Shown here: piece after piece, positions 33,004 through 43,519 of the stretch
Numbering within the stretch: position 1 is the stretch's first letter
Layout of the letters: each line of letters opens with the position of its first letter
Source of the DNA: Asparagopsis taxiformis
Lineage: Eukaryota > Rhodophyta > Florideophyceae > Bonnemaisoniales > Bonnemaisoniaceae
Assembly (NCBI GenBank): GCA_030407315.1
Contig: JALQPE010000615.1
Span: 1 to 47,747, forward strand
Direction: 5' to 3'
DNA: 47,747 nt
Made by a program: the position numbers and the translations under genes
Notes under the pieces: generated by a model
Seen by the model: the letters and a program-made list of their open reading frames with translations, nothing else
Databases searched by the model: none
What the model was told of the DNA's origin: nothing

Positions 33004-33278
33004 TAAAGCACACCTATCCGTAGTTATCCTGTTCCTGGGTATTCCATTCTAGAGCTCCTGTGGCCATCAATTTCTAGTAAAGACGGATACCCTCGCCCCT
33101 TCCTACTTCGACTATTCCACTACCTGTCTCTGCGCTGTTCCTTCGACTTGACACTATCGTCTGACTGGTTTCCTGATGTCTCGCACCTATCTACTTCCAT
33201 CTATTACAAAATTCACCTCAACAGAAATTTTATTTCTTCATTCTTCGTCTACTACACCGAAACTGGTTTCATCCGATA

Positions 33279-34805
33279 CTACTCCCCTTCATTCTCGATT
33301 TCATCATCGACGAATACCTTCACATATTCTGCATCTCCTCCGTCCTCTTCCATAGACCTGAAGCTCTCCTCCAGCACTGATTCCCCCCCATCGTCTACGT
33401 TCAGTTCTTCATATCTATCACGCGATATAGTCAAAACCTCCTCATTCATGAACCGACTACTCACCCGCTCCCCGGGAAGAAGCAGTTTCACTGCTTCATT
33501 GATTTCCCGGATTTGCGCTCCTTCCACCTCTGTTCCACTTTGAAATTTCAAAATCGTTCGGAACCCGTATGCAAGTATGTAGATGAATTGCAAGGAGTAT
33601 TCTGAACGTCGCAGGAACATGTTCTTATCAGAACATTGCGTGTAGGCGACTGCAAAGTTCAGTGCAACCTCTACTAAATTGATCCTCCTAGTCAAAAACC
33701 TCTTGTCCGGTTCTCCAATTATTTGAACTTCGTACTCGACTTTGAATAGCATTTCTTTTCGCACTGCAATGAAGTCGCGAAGAATCTTCATATTCTTGTC
33801 ATCCATTGCTGCACGCTCCGCTGCATTCATTTTCCTCTGCGCCGAGTACAGACTTGGAACTGACTCAATGTCCAGCCCACCGTCGTGCAAATGATGCTCC
33901 ATTCGGACTGAACCTTGAAACCCACTGTATAGAACGAATCCAAGATCTCGGATGAACCGGTTTCGCACATGATCTCTGGACTTGTTCATAAACCCGGTCA
34001 CTGCCGTGAGTGCCGATTTCGTCACAGTGATGCCTACCTCCTTTCTGTGCAACGGCCCATTGTCACCAACCTTTCTTCGCTTCTGCTTTCGAGCGGCCCC
34101 ATCACTTCCCTCGGACGTCCCATGCATTCCATCCATGCGAGCAGAGTCCGTTCCGCGAATTGTCTCCTCAATGGTCCCGGTAGTCACATACCCCCGCGCC
34201 CTCCACCGTTCGATACCTTCCGACGTTCCATTGGAGCTGGAACGGTCTCCTCCCTCTCTGAAAGAATTGTTTTGACACGTATTCTTGATTAAAGAGGTCA
34301 CAACTTGGCAGCGCAATTCAATGTGGTTCCGGCCGGCAAGCGTCCTATTGAACACATCCTTTCGCTCATTGCTCTGCCTGGCGAACATCAGCGTATTGAT
34401 TAGCTGGCATCCGTTGAAATGCCTATCCCTCTTATCCACCATTGCCTTCGTGTACGTTGGAACAACAGCACACAGCACAGCACACACCATTTCGAACGTG
34501 AACGATTTCTCCGCATCCTGCGCAATGCGGAGACGTTCCCTGTCCTTCTCGGAGGCGATCTTCTTCGGATGTCCTTGTCCCTGGCTCAGAAGCCCATCGA
34601 CGATGCTCTTGACCTCCTGCATATCGGTGTTTAGCATGGAGACAGTCTTGGCGACATTTCCGAGAGTCTCGCGTAATTGAATGGTGCTCTTCTCGACGGC
34701 ATCCATTTTATCACTCAGGGCTTTCAACTCTGCAGTGATGTTCGAAAAGCCCTCACGCGTTATTTCGGAAAATGCGGCGATGCTTACGGAGGTTTCGGGA
34801 TTCAT
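33279..34805 (-). CDS. Coiled-coil accessory protein of the cassette
   Basis: 508 residues from the ATG at 34,805. The frame extends 18 codons upstream from a GTG, but the paralogue at 46,251 aligns from this ATG (MNPETS..ITREGF versus MESQRR..IIREGF). Residues about 10-75 form a heptad-like coiled coil. A conserved block KDRERLRIAQDAEKSF is followed by a hydrophobic segment, CAVLCAVVPTY. A basic KQKRRK stretch near residue 245 looks like a nuclear localisation signal. The C-terminal domain is alpha-helical with an acidic tail. It is transcribed from next to the transposon terminus inward and converges with the Tudor-like gene (275-bp gap). Family not recognised. Binding of the terminal repeats is a hypothesis from position and paralogy. 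Confidence 0.8.
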   Translation of the reverse strand: MNPETSVSIAAFSEITREGFSNITAELKALSDKMDAVEKSTIQLRETLGNVAKTVSMLNTDMQEVKSIVDGLLSQGQGHPKKIASEKDRERLRIAQDAEKSFTFEMVCAVLCAVVPTYTKAMVDKRDRHFNGCQLINTLMFARQSNERKDVFNRTLAGRNHIELRCQVVTSLIKNTCQNNSFREGGDRSSSNGTSEGIERWRARGYVTTGTIEETIRGTDSARMDGMHGTSEGSDGAARKQKRRKVGDNGPLHRKEVGITVTKSALTAVTGFMNKSRDHVRNRFIRDLGFVLYSGFQGSVRMEHHLHDGGLDIESVPSLYSAQRKMNAAERAAMDDKNMKILRDFIAVRKEMLFKVEYEVQIIGEPDKRFLTRRINLVEVALNFAVAYTQCSDKNMFLRRSEYSLQFIYILAYGFRTILKFQSGTEVEGAQIREINEAVKLLLPGERVSSRFMNEEVLTISRDRYEELNVDDGGESVLEESFRSMEEDGGDAEYVKVFVDDEIENEGE

Positions 34806-35221
34806 CTTGACCTTGCAATTGGAGTTTGCTAAAAGGAGAATTGCTTTGAAGGATGTCACGCTTAGTACAGCAGTGTTGTAGCAAATATCATTTCAGTGGA
34901 TGCATCCATCCTGGTCTACTCTACATAATAATAATGCTTCCCAGTGCTCCGTAACGGTTATTTTTCATAATTTAGTGGTGGATGGTGCGTATTCTTTCCT
35001 TTGCCACCACCCACGTCCTGTGCATACCACACCTCGCTACCAGACTGACGTCTCCTACTAGACACTTTCAATGCAAAGATAGATAGGTATAATTTGAAAT
35101 GCTAAACTCAACATATTATAGCTACTATGTACATTCTCTCCTTACGGTGAGACAAACCAGATATGTTCTGTTCTCCCAATCTTCCTTTCTCCAACGTCCT
35201 ATTCAGCATCTAGCTTCCCCG

Positions 35222-35707
35222 CACCCAACTATCTGTAAAGCACCATCACAATTAATATAGTCGTATACCACACACCATTCCAATATTTACCTTCACACCA
35301 ACACTATGCTCCATATTTCCTCTAAGTCCACTCCACCAGACAGTGTTGTCAAACAATGCACGGTACTACCCGCAGACAATACAATTTGCTATCTACACTA
35401 CTGTCTACAGATTTCCCCAGACAGTGCAGTAATACAGTACAATGTATTGTCTCAGACAGTAAAATGTACTGTCTGCACATACTGTCTGGCGGCAACACTT
35501 CCGGACAGTAAAATTTACTGTTCTGGACAGTAAATTTTACTGTTTTTGGTACTGTCCAGATTTCGTGCCAGTTTACTGCTGCAGCAGTATTCTGAAATTT
35601 CCAGACAGTAAATTTTACTGTCTCCGCGCACTGTCTTGGCCAGACAGTAATTTTTACTGTCTCAGACAGTAAATTTACTGTCTGTTTTCATTCTCAACAC
35701 CGTAGTG
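35222..35707. repeat. Right terminus 2 with subterminal ACTGTC repeats
   Basis: Nearly identical to 22,225-22,718. It ends CAACACCGTAGTG at 35,707, followed by CA. It lies about 420 bp upstream of the coiled-coil gene start, so that gene's promoter is in or next to the terminal repeats. Confidence 0.88.
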
Positions 35708-35766
35708 CACCTTACAGCTAAGCTGTTCCACCTCCTGGCGGGAGCGCGACACCTCACTCCCCCCGG

Positions 35767-37701
35767 TTAGTTTTCCGACGAAGTGTCGGATGATTCATCT
35801 GAAGATGCCAGGGCATCAACTGCGGTTTCTGCCGAGAGAGACGATCCTATACTTCGTTGAAGTCCGGGAACCAGATTGGCTTGGTCAGCGACGTGGTCGT
35901 CCTCGGCAAACGCGACCATTCGTGGAAACGGTTTCTGCCGTTGGATAATCGTCTTTGCAGGGACCTGCTTCTTCTTGAACTTGTCAAATTGCCGTTGATG
36001 TCGGCGCATGACTTGTTCCGGTTCTTGCTGGTATGCGTAGTTCGCGAAAGCGAAATACATTACTACGGAACGGGAGAGGTACGGGCATGTGTACAGCACG
36101 TGACCGGGTTTCCGGCATCCGGAGCAACGCCAATTGACCGCACCCTTCGGGATCATGGACTCGGCAAGATTCACATGATCCTCGGTGAGGGGTGGTACTT
36201 CCATCGGCGGTGCCTCCGCGTTCGGACCCACAGTCAGTGGTTTTAACGTCTGCGACGTAGTTGCTTCTCTCCTCGTTCCGAGGTCTTCTCTAGCCATGGT
36301 GGCTAGTAACGCTTTGCGTCTCCGTTCGGCGAGTTCCCTACTAGGGTACATCTTGGGCTTAGCCGTGTCGGCTGTGGTGGCTCTTAGGGAATCCCCGAGT
36401 CCTTTTGCCAGATTGCGCACAGCAAGGAAATCTTCGCCGTCTCGGCCAACGGTGACCTTCACGGTGTCTTTTACCCCCGGGCGTAGCCCTTTGAGGTAGT
36501 AGTTTACCAAGTCTCTTTCAGAGAAAACATTAGCACACAACAGTGCGGCCTCTTGCAGTCTGTCGGCGTATTCTGCCTCATCTTCGTGAGGTTCTTGTTT
36601 AATACGCGTGACCGCGTCGTAGGCGTCAGCCAAAACTGTATCCGTTGCATAACGAGAAAGTAAAGCATGGACGGCCTGTGGCCACGTTATCTGCTGGTGC
36701 AGTTGATTTGGCAACTTCCTTTTCCGAGATTCGGACGCGATGAATCGTTGCGCATCTCCTTCAAGTAAATAACGTAGCAACTTTGTTGCTATTCCTTCTG
36801 ATACTCCGCAGGAGTCACAAGCATCTTGGTACTCGGCGAGGAATCGAAGTATATCGATGGGTCGCGTTCCATCGAACGGCGTCAAGGACGCATTGAAGTT
36901 CCGAATCTTTTCCGTTATCTTGTAGAGACTTCTACTCTTTCCGTTCGGAGCTTCTGTCGATGACGACTTGTCTTGTAACCGGTAATACCGGTAGGATACT
37001 ACACGATCGAACGCGGGTTCGCGGGCTCTTAAAGGAGTTAAGCCTGGTTCCAAGGGTCCTTCTTCTGTTTCGAATGGATTCGAAGGTGTATCACCAAACC
37101 CAAAGACTGGGTCACCCATGTTGGGATTTTGACTTGGTACCGGACGGGCGAGAGACTCGCTGAGTAAGTCTACTCGACCTGATAAACGTCTGGTGACGTC
37201 CACGACCTTGTCGAGCTTCTCGGCTTCCACAGCTACGCTGTTCTCGGCAGTGCCGTCTTGTTGGTTCCAAAGCCCTTGGTGCTGATGATCGCCGGAAGAA
37301 GAGCTAGCGTAGCTTCTCCTTTGTAGGTCAGTGACCTTCTTTTCAAGCCGGATAACCCGTTGTAGAAAATCCACACGGATGGACTTCCATGTTCCCGAGA
37401 AGACTTCTACTTCTTTCTCATCTACCACTTCGTGGCAAATGGCTTTCAGCTTGGGTGCAAGCAAATCAATCGTGTTATCCACGAGAGTTGAGACGAGATC
37501 GCCGTGTCGGTCATCGACGGTGTCCTCCACAGCTTGGCTGATCTCATCACGCATCTCTTTCAATTTATCATTGAGAATCTTGTCTGCATGTTCATGCATA
37601 AGTCGGAAGACTCCTTCCTCAGTGACGAATTCTTGGGTTGAACCTCCCCCGATGGGGTCTGACTCGGAGTCAGAATGTTCCGGAGACTTGTCCGATGGCA
37701 T
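35767..37701 (-). CDS. gag: LTR-retrotransposon gag polyprotein
   Basis: 644 residues from the ATG at 37,701. It has an acidic N-terminus and a coiled coil (about 25-130), then a capsid-like region with LTPFDGTRPIDILRFLAEYQ, LLRYLLEGDAQRF and DEAEYADRLQEAA. A zinc knuckle CSGCRKPGHVLYTC (C-x2-C-x4-H-x4-C, about residue 525) precedes a basic stretch and a Ser/Asp-rich tail. This order is typical of gag from Ty3/Gypsy-like elements. No protease, reverse transcriptase or integrase follows: only about 60 bases separate the stop from the transposon terminus at 35,707. The frame is intact, but the element is a fragment. Confidence 0.85.
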   Translation of the reverse strand: MPSDKSPEHSDSESDPIGGGSTQEFVTEEGVFRLMHEHADKILNDKLKEMRDEISQAVEDTVDDRHGDLVSTLVDNTIDLLAPKLKAICHEVVDEKEVEVFSGTWKSIRVDFLQRVIRLEKKVTDLQRRSYASSSSGDHQHQGLWNQQDGTAENSVAVEAEKLDKVVDVTRRLSGRVDLLSESLARPVPSQNPNMGDPVFGFGDTPSNPFETEEGPLEPGLTPLRAREPAFDRVVSYRYYRLQDKSSSTEAPNGKSRSLYKITEKIRNFNASLTPFDGTRPIDILRFLAEYQDACDSCGVSEGIATKLLRYLLEGDAQRFIASESRKRKLPNQLHQQITWPQAVHALLSRYATDTVLADAYDAVTRIKQEPHEDEAEYADRLQEAALLCANVFSERDLVNYYLKGLRPGVKDTVKVTVGRDGEDFLAVRNLAKGLGDSLRATTADTAKPKMYPSRELAERRRKALLATMAREDLGTRREATTSQTLKPLTVGPNAEAPPMEVPPLTEDHVNLAESMIPKGAVNWRCSGCRKPGHVLYTCPYLSRSVVMYFAFANYAYQQEPEQVMRRHQRQFDKFKKKQVPAKTIIQRQKPFPRMVAFAEDDHVADQANLVPGLQRSIGSSLSAETAVDALASSDESSDTSSEN

Positions 37702-37799
37702 CACTTCTACTCTTGTTCAATGAGCTCACATCTAACGACGAGTTTACTCTTCTTGAGTGGTTTCGGTGTGTCGCCGGTCGGCTAAGATGACGGTAAGAT

Positions 37800-37817
37800 T
37801 CTAGGTCGAGAGACCAA
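37800..37817 (-). other. Candidate primer-binding site
   Basis: Directly inside the LTR, the minus strand reads TTGGTCTCTCGACCTAG. The TGG next to the LTR edge would pair with a tRNA CCA end. Which tRNA is not determined. Confidence 0.35.
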
Positions 37818-38477
37818 TGTAGTAGGTAGAAAATCCGCAAAGCGGCAAAACCACCCTACAGGTGTCCCGTGCCTCGGTAGCGTGGTAGAGCAAGCGAATC
37901 TTACGTCAACCGCCAATAACGAGTATACCCTGAAAGGTCTGCCCGTAATACCGGGTGAAGGTTGGCGGGGTGCTCACGCACGAAGTGCGTATTGATGGAG
38001 CGAAAGACGTAACCCGTCGAGCTGTATAGCTAAAGCTAATTCGTCCTAGAAGGATAGAAAAGAGCGATGCAAACACGTTCAGTGGAGTCGTAAATTCCAC
38101 GTGAGTTTACGTTACCTCTAAAAGGTTAAGCACTCTGGCTAATCCAGAGGCGTTTTATACTAGTCTAAGTTACTGTAAACAGTTAGGGTAGGTAGACAGT
38201 TAGGAATAAATATCCTTATGTGCACCAATCAGATCCCTGATTATGGCGACTGCGGGAGCCCGCGAGATCACCGACTGTTAGTGTTACAGTGTAAAGTTAG
38301 CTGAGTCAGCTTAGTTAAAATTTGCCCCTTGTGGGGTCTTTAGTTGTCCCAATGGGTCCCTCTCCCTCACTGGTCTGAGGTACAGCGAGGCTGTTTCCAT
38401 TGGTTATTCCCGAACCGGGGTCGTCCAATAGGATGTCGACACGACCCCACCAGGGCAGACCACTCCGTGGTATGACA
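37818..38477 (-). repeat. 5' LTR (660 bp)
   Basis: On the plus strand it starts TGTAGTAGG and ends TATGACA, so it has TG...CA edges in element orientation. Its outer edge lies exactly where homology to the first cassette copy begins (38,478 = 28,400). The second LTR is not in the window, so edges are judged from TG/CA, the homology break and the adjacent candidate primer site. Confidence 0.7.
38153..38159 (-). promoter_or_regulatory. TATA box of the LTR
   Basis: TATAAAA on the minus strand lies about 320 bases downstream of the LTR outer edge and 450 bases before the gag start, as expected for an LTR promoter. Confidence 0.5.
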
Positions 38478-41206
38478 ACCGGTACCGACTCGTCCCCAAG
38501 AATACTCTCCACCTCACGCTGCAAGATCCCCCCATATCGCCCGGCTTTCACCTCACTGACGAAAGCATGCAGTATCCACTCCTGCGATGCATCGTGGCAC
38601 CTTTTTTCCTTCTCACACCCAATGAACCGACGATACGTACCATCCCTCAACGCCATACACGCTATGGCTGTGCTGTATGTTCCCGAGAAGAAATCCATCA
38701 CGATATCGTTCTGCTTCGAAAATCGTTCCAGAAGCTCACGAAGAGTGGTCAACGCCTTCTGCTCATGGCGCAGTCGGTTGTTCTGCCCATCGTATTGAGC
38801 TTCACCAGCCGACAACCTCGGAACGTTGTCAATCGCGTTGGTGAACCCAGGGTGCCTCGATATGTCCGGATTGTGCAACCTGTAATCCACCATATCGTAT
38901 GCAGCCATACCCTTCCCCCGCTTATACGCATGGATAACGAAATCGTGCATATTATGCAGTGTGCACGTTTTCGTCGATGGATTGGACGTAAAGCTGTGTG
39001 GTCGGCGAGATAGCACGACTGGAACACTGTCCACAATCATCTTGCCAGGCTCGGCATTTCTGATTGCATCCATCCATGCCACGAGTTGGCGCACGCTGGA
39101 ATAGATTAGAGCATGACCGCCAGGCCGAAGAACTCGAACTATTTCACACGCAACACTCGCCAACTCTTCCGGCTCCAGAATATCGTACTCCGAGTTTTCT
39201 CTGCCGCCTTCCCGCCTCGTGTTGAATGGAGGATCAGTGAGCACAAGCTGAACACTGTCCTCCAACACGCCATCTTCCAGGAAACTAATTTTGTCCTCCA
39301 CCTCTTTGGCTACATCAGTGGCGTCACAATTCACAGTGTGAATGTAACGCCCCATCACAGCTTCCAGCTTGGTGACATATTCTGGCTTGGTTTCCTGTCC
39401 GACTTCAACGAGCGGTGCTTCTGTAGGCGATACAGTGTCAACCTCCATAGCGTCATCCTCGGCCGCACCTTCTCCTGTTGCTGTTTCGCTAGCAACCGCC
39501 GCATTATCGTCCTCTCCACCACCGCGCTCCAGCCTAGCCTTCTTCCTCTGTGGCTCCAGACTATCCTGTTCTATATCCTCGCTGCCATTGTTTGGCACTG
39601 CTGCGGATATTTCCATCTGCACAGGTGCACCTTCAAGGATGCCAGGCTCGGGCGTATCCTCAAGACTGTGCAACTCATCCATGGTCAGAGGAAGCTTTCG
39701 TTGCTCTCGGGTTCGCAATAACCAAGCCTTCAGCCTCCTCTGACCATCCAGGCCATGAGACGTGTTCAACTTGGCTCGAATGAACGAATTCAAGCCGAAC
39801 TTGTCAGGAGTGTCGAAAAGCAAGGCTCGAAGTCTCTGCATCAGCTGACCACGCTCGGCGAACACATTCACCTCAGTGACACATTGGCGTATCGACAGCA
39901 GGAAGGCGCTTGTCAATGATCGCAGCCTTGCATCTACAGCCACTGGAAGGTCGGCACAGAACCCGTTTTCACTGTCTACAGTTTTCGGGACAATGGTCAG
40001 GTTTTTCCGATGCTCCTCGACCGCGCAGCCATCAGACCGATTCGGGAGTGACCTGAAGCAAAGGCCCGCAGGATCGAATACCATGAACGGCCAGCACATC
40101 GATTCAACATCCTCATACCCCAACACTCTTGCCCCGGTATCCCACGCAGCTAACACACGGTCGACAACAAATCCAAGCTGGTTGGCTTGCGCACTGGATG
40201 TTGCAATTCCAACCATTCCACCACCACCAATGGCCCCGGATGTGGCTCTGGCCCGCCTAGATGGCACACTGCCCATCTCCTTACTGCGAATAGCCAAGAT
40301 ACACTGGCACATCATAACCATCAGCCTCCTGAACCGCTTCTGGCTAGCCTGCAAAGAATCTTGCATGTCGGATGTAGCGCCGTCCAGAAAGTACCTGCTC
40401 GAAAGCAGTTCGCGGTTCAGTGGAGAGGACAATTCTCCGCGGGGTGTCTTGCCAAACATTTCGACGGCACGAGAACTAGTCACCCCCACCTGTTTCGGAA
40501 ACTCAACCATCCTCGGAGAATCACCCATATCTGCATTGAGTCCCCATGCATGACAAAACATTTGCCACAGACGCAAATCAATCGAACTCGAATCTTCTGC
40601 TCGGTGATACGGCCGAAGCACAGCCAGGATAGACATGCATGAGCTGTACTGCGGTTTACCACTCAGGCTTGAAGCAATTTGGCCGCTTGGATCGCAGGAT
40701 TTGATCCAGCCCAACACATCAGCCATCCTCACAGACGAAATGTGAGCGTACTTGTCCTTTCCGTTTTGGACCCAGTACTCGTCTCTGAGATCAACGGCGA
40801 TCATTAGATACTCAACAAACATCATGCGCCTTTGCAGGCCTGCAATGTCGTTGGATGTCGTCGCTCTCACACGGTCCAGCACAATAGCAGTACTGCTGTT
40901 GGTGTCCGCCACGATAGACTCTTCTCGCATAGGAATCGTAACGCCAGGAGGAAAGACGCCCTTTTCCATTCCACGTACAATTGCCATGCAGCGGTGCGCT
41001 CCATCCAATATCTCCAGAACGCCTTCTCGAAACCTGCCAGTCACGGGATGAGCTGTGTCATAACCGCTGTTGCGAATGCTCTCCATGAGCGCTTCCACAT
41101 GACTTGCATCAACATCGCGAATCGATACGAATTTGCTGACTTGATTGGGGTCGATGAACACCCATCCGTCGTGCTTTTCACCGTGATTGTGGAACGTTCC
41201 TTCCAT
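38315..41206 (-). pseudogene. Second ParB/methyltransferase copy, SET domain removed by the LTR
   Basis: From the ATG at 41,206 the frame follows the first copy for about 910 residues (roughly 15 replacements by my count) through the ParB motif, DPPF and DFFSGTYSTAIAC. At ESILGDESVPV the LTR begins and the frame continues 54 codons into LTR sequence before stopping at 38,315. The SET domain is gone. The methyltransferase part is uninterrupted, so a truncated ParB-methyltransferase protein could still be made; the name pseudogene refers to the lost domain. The upstream divergent promoter region is intact. Confidence 0.85.
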
Positions 41207-41719
41207 GGCGAACAAAGGTAGAGTTTTTAAGAAAGGGATAGTTGGTTGCTGCTTGACCAGGGTGGCGCAAAGCAGAAGTTGGTTGTTTAAAACAAAGTGT
41301 CAGCGAGTGGTAGCACTTCGGTGGCTGTTTCCTTTCCACCCCTGTCCGAACCTTTACAAGATAACTACATCGACTGTTAGCTCAATAATCAATGTAATAC
41401 TAAAGTAATACTCAAAATATTTTTCCATGCAATTTATTGGGCCGCGTAACATCTCTAAGCGTATCTTTGTAGTCCAATCGTATGCATCCGACATTCACTT
41501 CTAGAACGATTATTCACATCAAATTTTATGCTGCAATCAGTTCATGGCAGACATCATCCACACTGACGTGTCAATTTTGTCAATTGTCCATTCTATTTCT
41601 ACACCACCTAAACATCTCTTCTCCACCTTTCCAATCCTCCTAGTATATACTACTCTTTAGCAGAAGGTAACGGTTAGGCTTTCACTAATACAACAATTCT
41701 ATCCCATAGCTATCCCAAC

Positions 41720-43104
41720 ATGCTTCCTCTCGCTCCAAACGACGTTATAGAAGTTCAATGGGAACTTCGGCCGTTTGGGAGGAAACGAAAAATTGTGTGG
41801 TGGTCTGCAATCGTCAAGGAAATTACTCAGGTCAAGACTGAAACAGACCCATTCCTCCATGCATTGCTCGAATACAAAGCTGAATATGGTTTCGACTCTA
41901 CCCTTTCTCAAGTCAAGATTTCAGATCGTAACGAGCTCGTCGACAAGGATTCCGGAAGGGTTCTCCTGTGGCGAAGTGGTGAGCTTCGCAGTATGGACTC
42001 ACCTGCATCCCCAGCAGAGAGAGACCCGGACTACGGCATTGACCACACTCGCCACCGCCACCGCGGCATCCTTCAAGATTGCACTGCGGATCAAATGAAG
42101 AAGACCATAGCAGAAATGCTGGCAAGATTGGAAAAGCTGGAGTCAGCTGCCAAACATCCTCTTCCCCCTCCATTCGATTCCAACAGCTCCATGACCTCCT
42201 CTGCTCTGACTGTATGTAGCATTCTGTTTCAGAAGCTTGGTGTGTACACGGACAAGCCCCTCTCCCTCCGGATGACAAAATCCGAGCACTCCAGGGGAAT
42301 GCGACAAACATCGCAAGAAGAAATCAGAGTACAGGCTGACTGCTCCCTTGCTCAATTCCGCACTATTGCCATTCAATGCAAGGCGAAAGAGAATCGTGAC
42401 GTTCTCTTCCAGCCGTCCTTTGAGGACATCACCTTTCCCTCTGGAAATGAGTCGGATCTTTCCTCATTTTCCCCACCTTTCAGGCACTATGTGACTCCAT
42501 AGGTACCTCGCAACACGGGTTCCAGAAAATATTGGTGAAGAGCAGGGCGGAACGCGATGGAGGCAGCTCATCGATTGTCCGAATTTTAGGAAATCTAGTC
42601 GACGTTGACTGCTCTCATGATGCTCCTTCTTCCGCATTTCTCGTCGGCTCATCTGCTTACGTCCTGTCCAGCCCAGACCAACGTATGACAGTTCTTTGCA
42701 GAGATTCCTACGAGTTTGACCACATCAACAATACATTTTTACATCCCCTATGTCTTAGCCAACTATCACAGTCTAGCATCGTGGACTCTTTCCACCTACG
42801 TGATAAGGCTACTGTTACCTATGGAGCAACGTTTTCGTTACTGTGGAGACGTATTCAGCGCCGAGCTTGTTACAGCACTTTCCAGCCTCTATCAACCGCA
42901 GAGACGTTTGGTACACTACATCTACGCTTACCTTGCTGTATTTTCAGTGGTACTACTATATGCCAGGAGCTTGAAGACATTGGCTATGAGGCTATCTCTC
43001 GTCTTGGCTTCAATGCGGATTCAGACACTACCCACCCACCCACCCTCTCCTCCACCTGCCACCTGCAGTCCGGAGCAAAAATGATAAAGCACACCTATCC
43101 GTAG
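41720..43104 (+). pseudogene. Second Tudor-like copy, frameshifted
   Basis: The Tudor-like N-terminal half is intact (open to a stop at 42,502). One base is missing near 42,463 (GGATCTTTCCTCATT versus GGATCTTTCCATCATT), so the C-terminal half lies in another frame (about 42,520-43,104). A 4-base insertion near the 3' end (an extra ACCC) changes the tail again. A 260-residue truncated protein with the N-terminal barrel could still be made. Confidence 0.85.
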
Positions 43105-43359
43105 TTATCCTGTTCCTGGGTATTCCATTCTAGAGCTCCTGTGGCCATCAATTTCTAGTAAAGACGGATACCCTCGCCCCTTCCTACTTCGACTATTCCA
43201 CTACCTTTCTCTGCGCTTTTCCTTCGACTTGACACTATCGTCTGACTGGTTTCCTGATGTCTCGCATCTATCTACTTCCATCTATTACAAAATTCAACTC
43301 AACAGAAATTTTATTTCTTCATTCTTCCTCTACTACACCGAAACTGGTTTCATCCGATA

Positions 43360-43519
43360 CTACTCCCCTTCATTCTCGATTTCATCATCGACGAATACCT
43401 TCACATATTCTGCATCTCCTCCGTCCTCTTCCATAGACCTGAAGCTCTCCTCCAGCACTGATTCCCCCCATCGTCTACATTCAGTTCTTCATATCTATCA
43501 CGCGATATAGTCAAAACCT
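43360..43519 (-). pseudogene. 3' remnant of the second coiled-coil gene copy
   Basis: Only the last roughly 53 codons of the gene corresponding to 33,279-34,805 remain, with one C lost in a C-run near 43,468. Everything upstream, including the transposon terminus, is missing. Confidence 0.85.

Larger units (their letters stand above)
8116..35707. mobile_element. Outer CACTA-like element (candidate)
   Basis: The left end CACTACGGTGTTGAAAAG at 8116 and the inverted right end ending CAACACCGTAGTG at 35707 share 13 bp exactly. They are flanked by the dinucleotide CA on both sides (8114-8115 and 35708-35709). Subterminal ACTGTC/GACAGT repeats follow at both ends. The span contains the methyltransferase-SET cassette, the dioxygenase-like gene and a nested element. 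No recognisable DDE transposase was found inside, so the element is either non-autonomous or uses an enzyme I cannot recognise. The 27.6-kb size and the pairing of these ends are inferences: the ends could belong to different copies. Confidence 0.4.
38478..43519. repeat. 5.04-kb second copy of the cassette
   Basis: It matches 28,400-33,439 in the same orientation with scattered substitutions and a few small indels. The left edge is the LTR insertion and the right edge is an abrupt loss of homology after GATATAGTCAAAACCT. It contains most of the methyltransferase gene, the divergent promoter, the Tudor-like gene and the last 160 bases of the coiled-coil gene. Confidence 0.95.

Noticed and set aside
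33279..34859. GTG or upstream start for the coiled-coil gene at 34,859
   Set aside because: The paralogue at 46,251 begins at the position equivalent to the ATG at 34,805, and the 18 extra residues are not conserved.
37800..38290. tRNA gene within or next to the LTR
   Set aside because: No cloverleaf could be drawn; the TGG next to the LTR is better explained as a primer-binding site.
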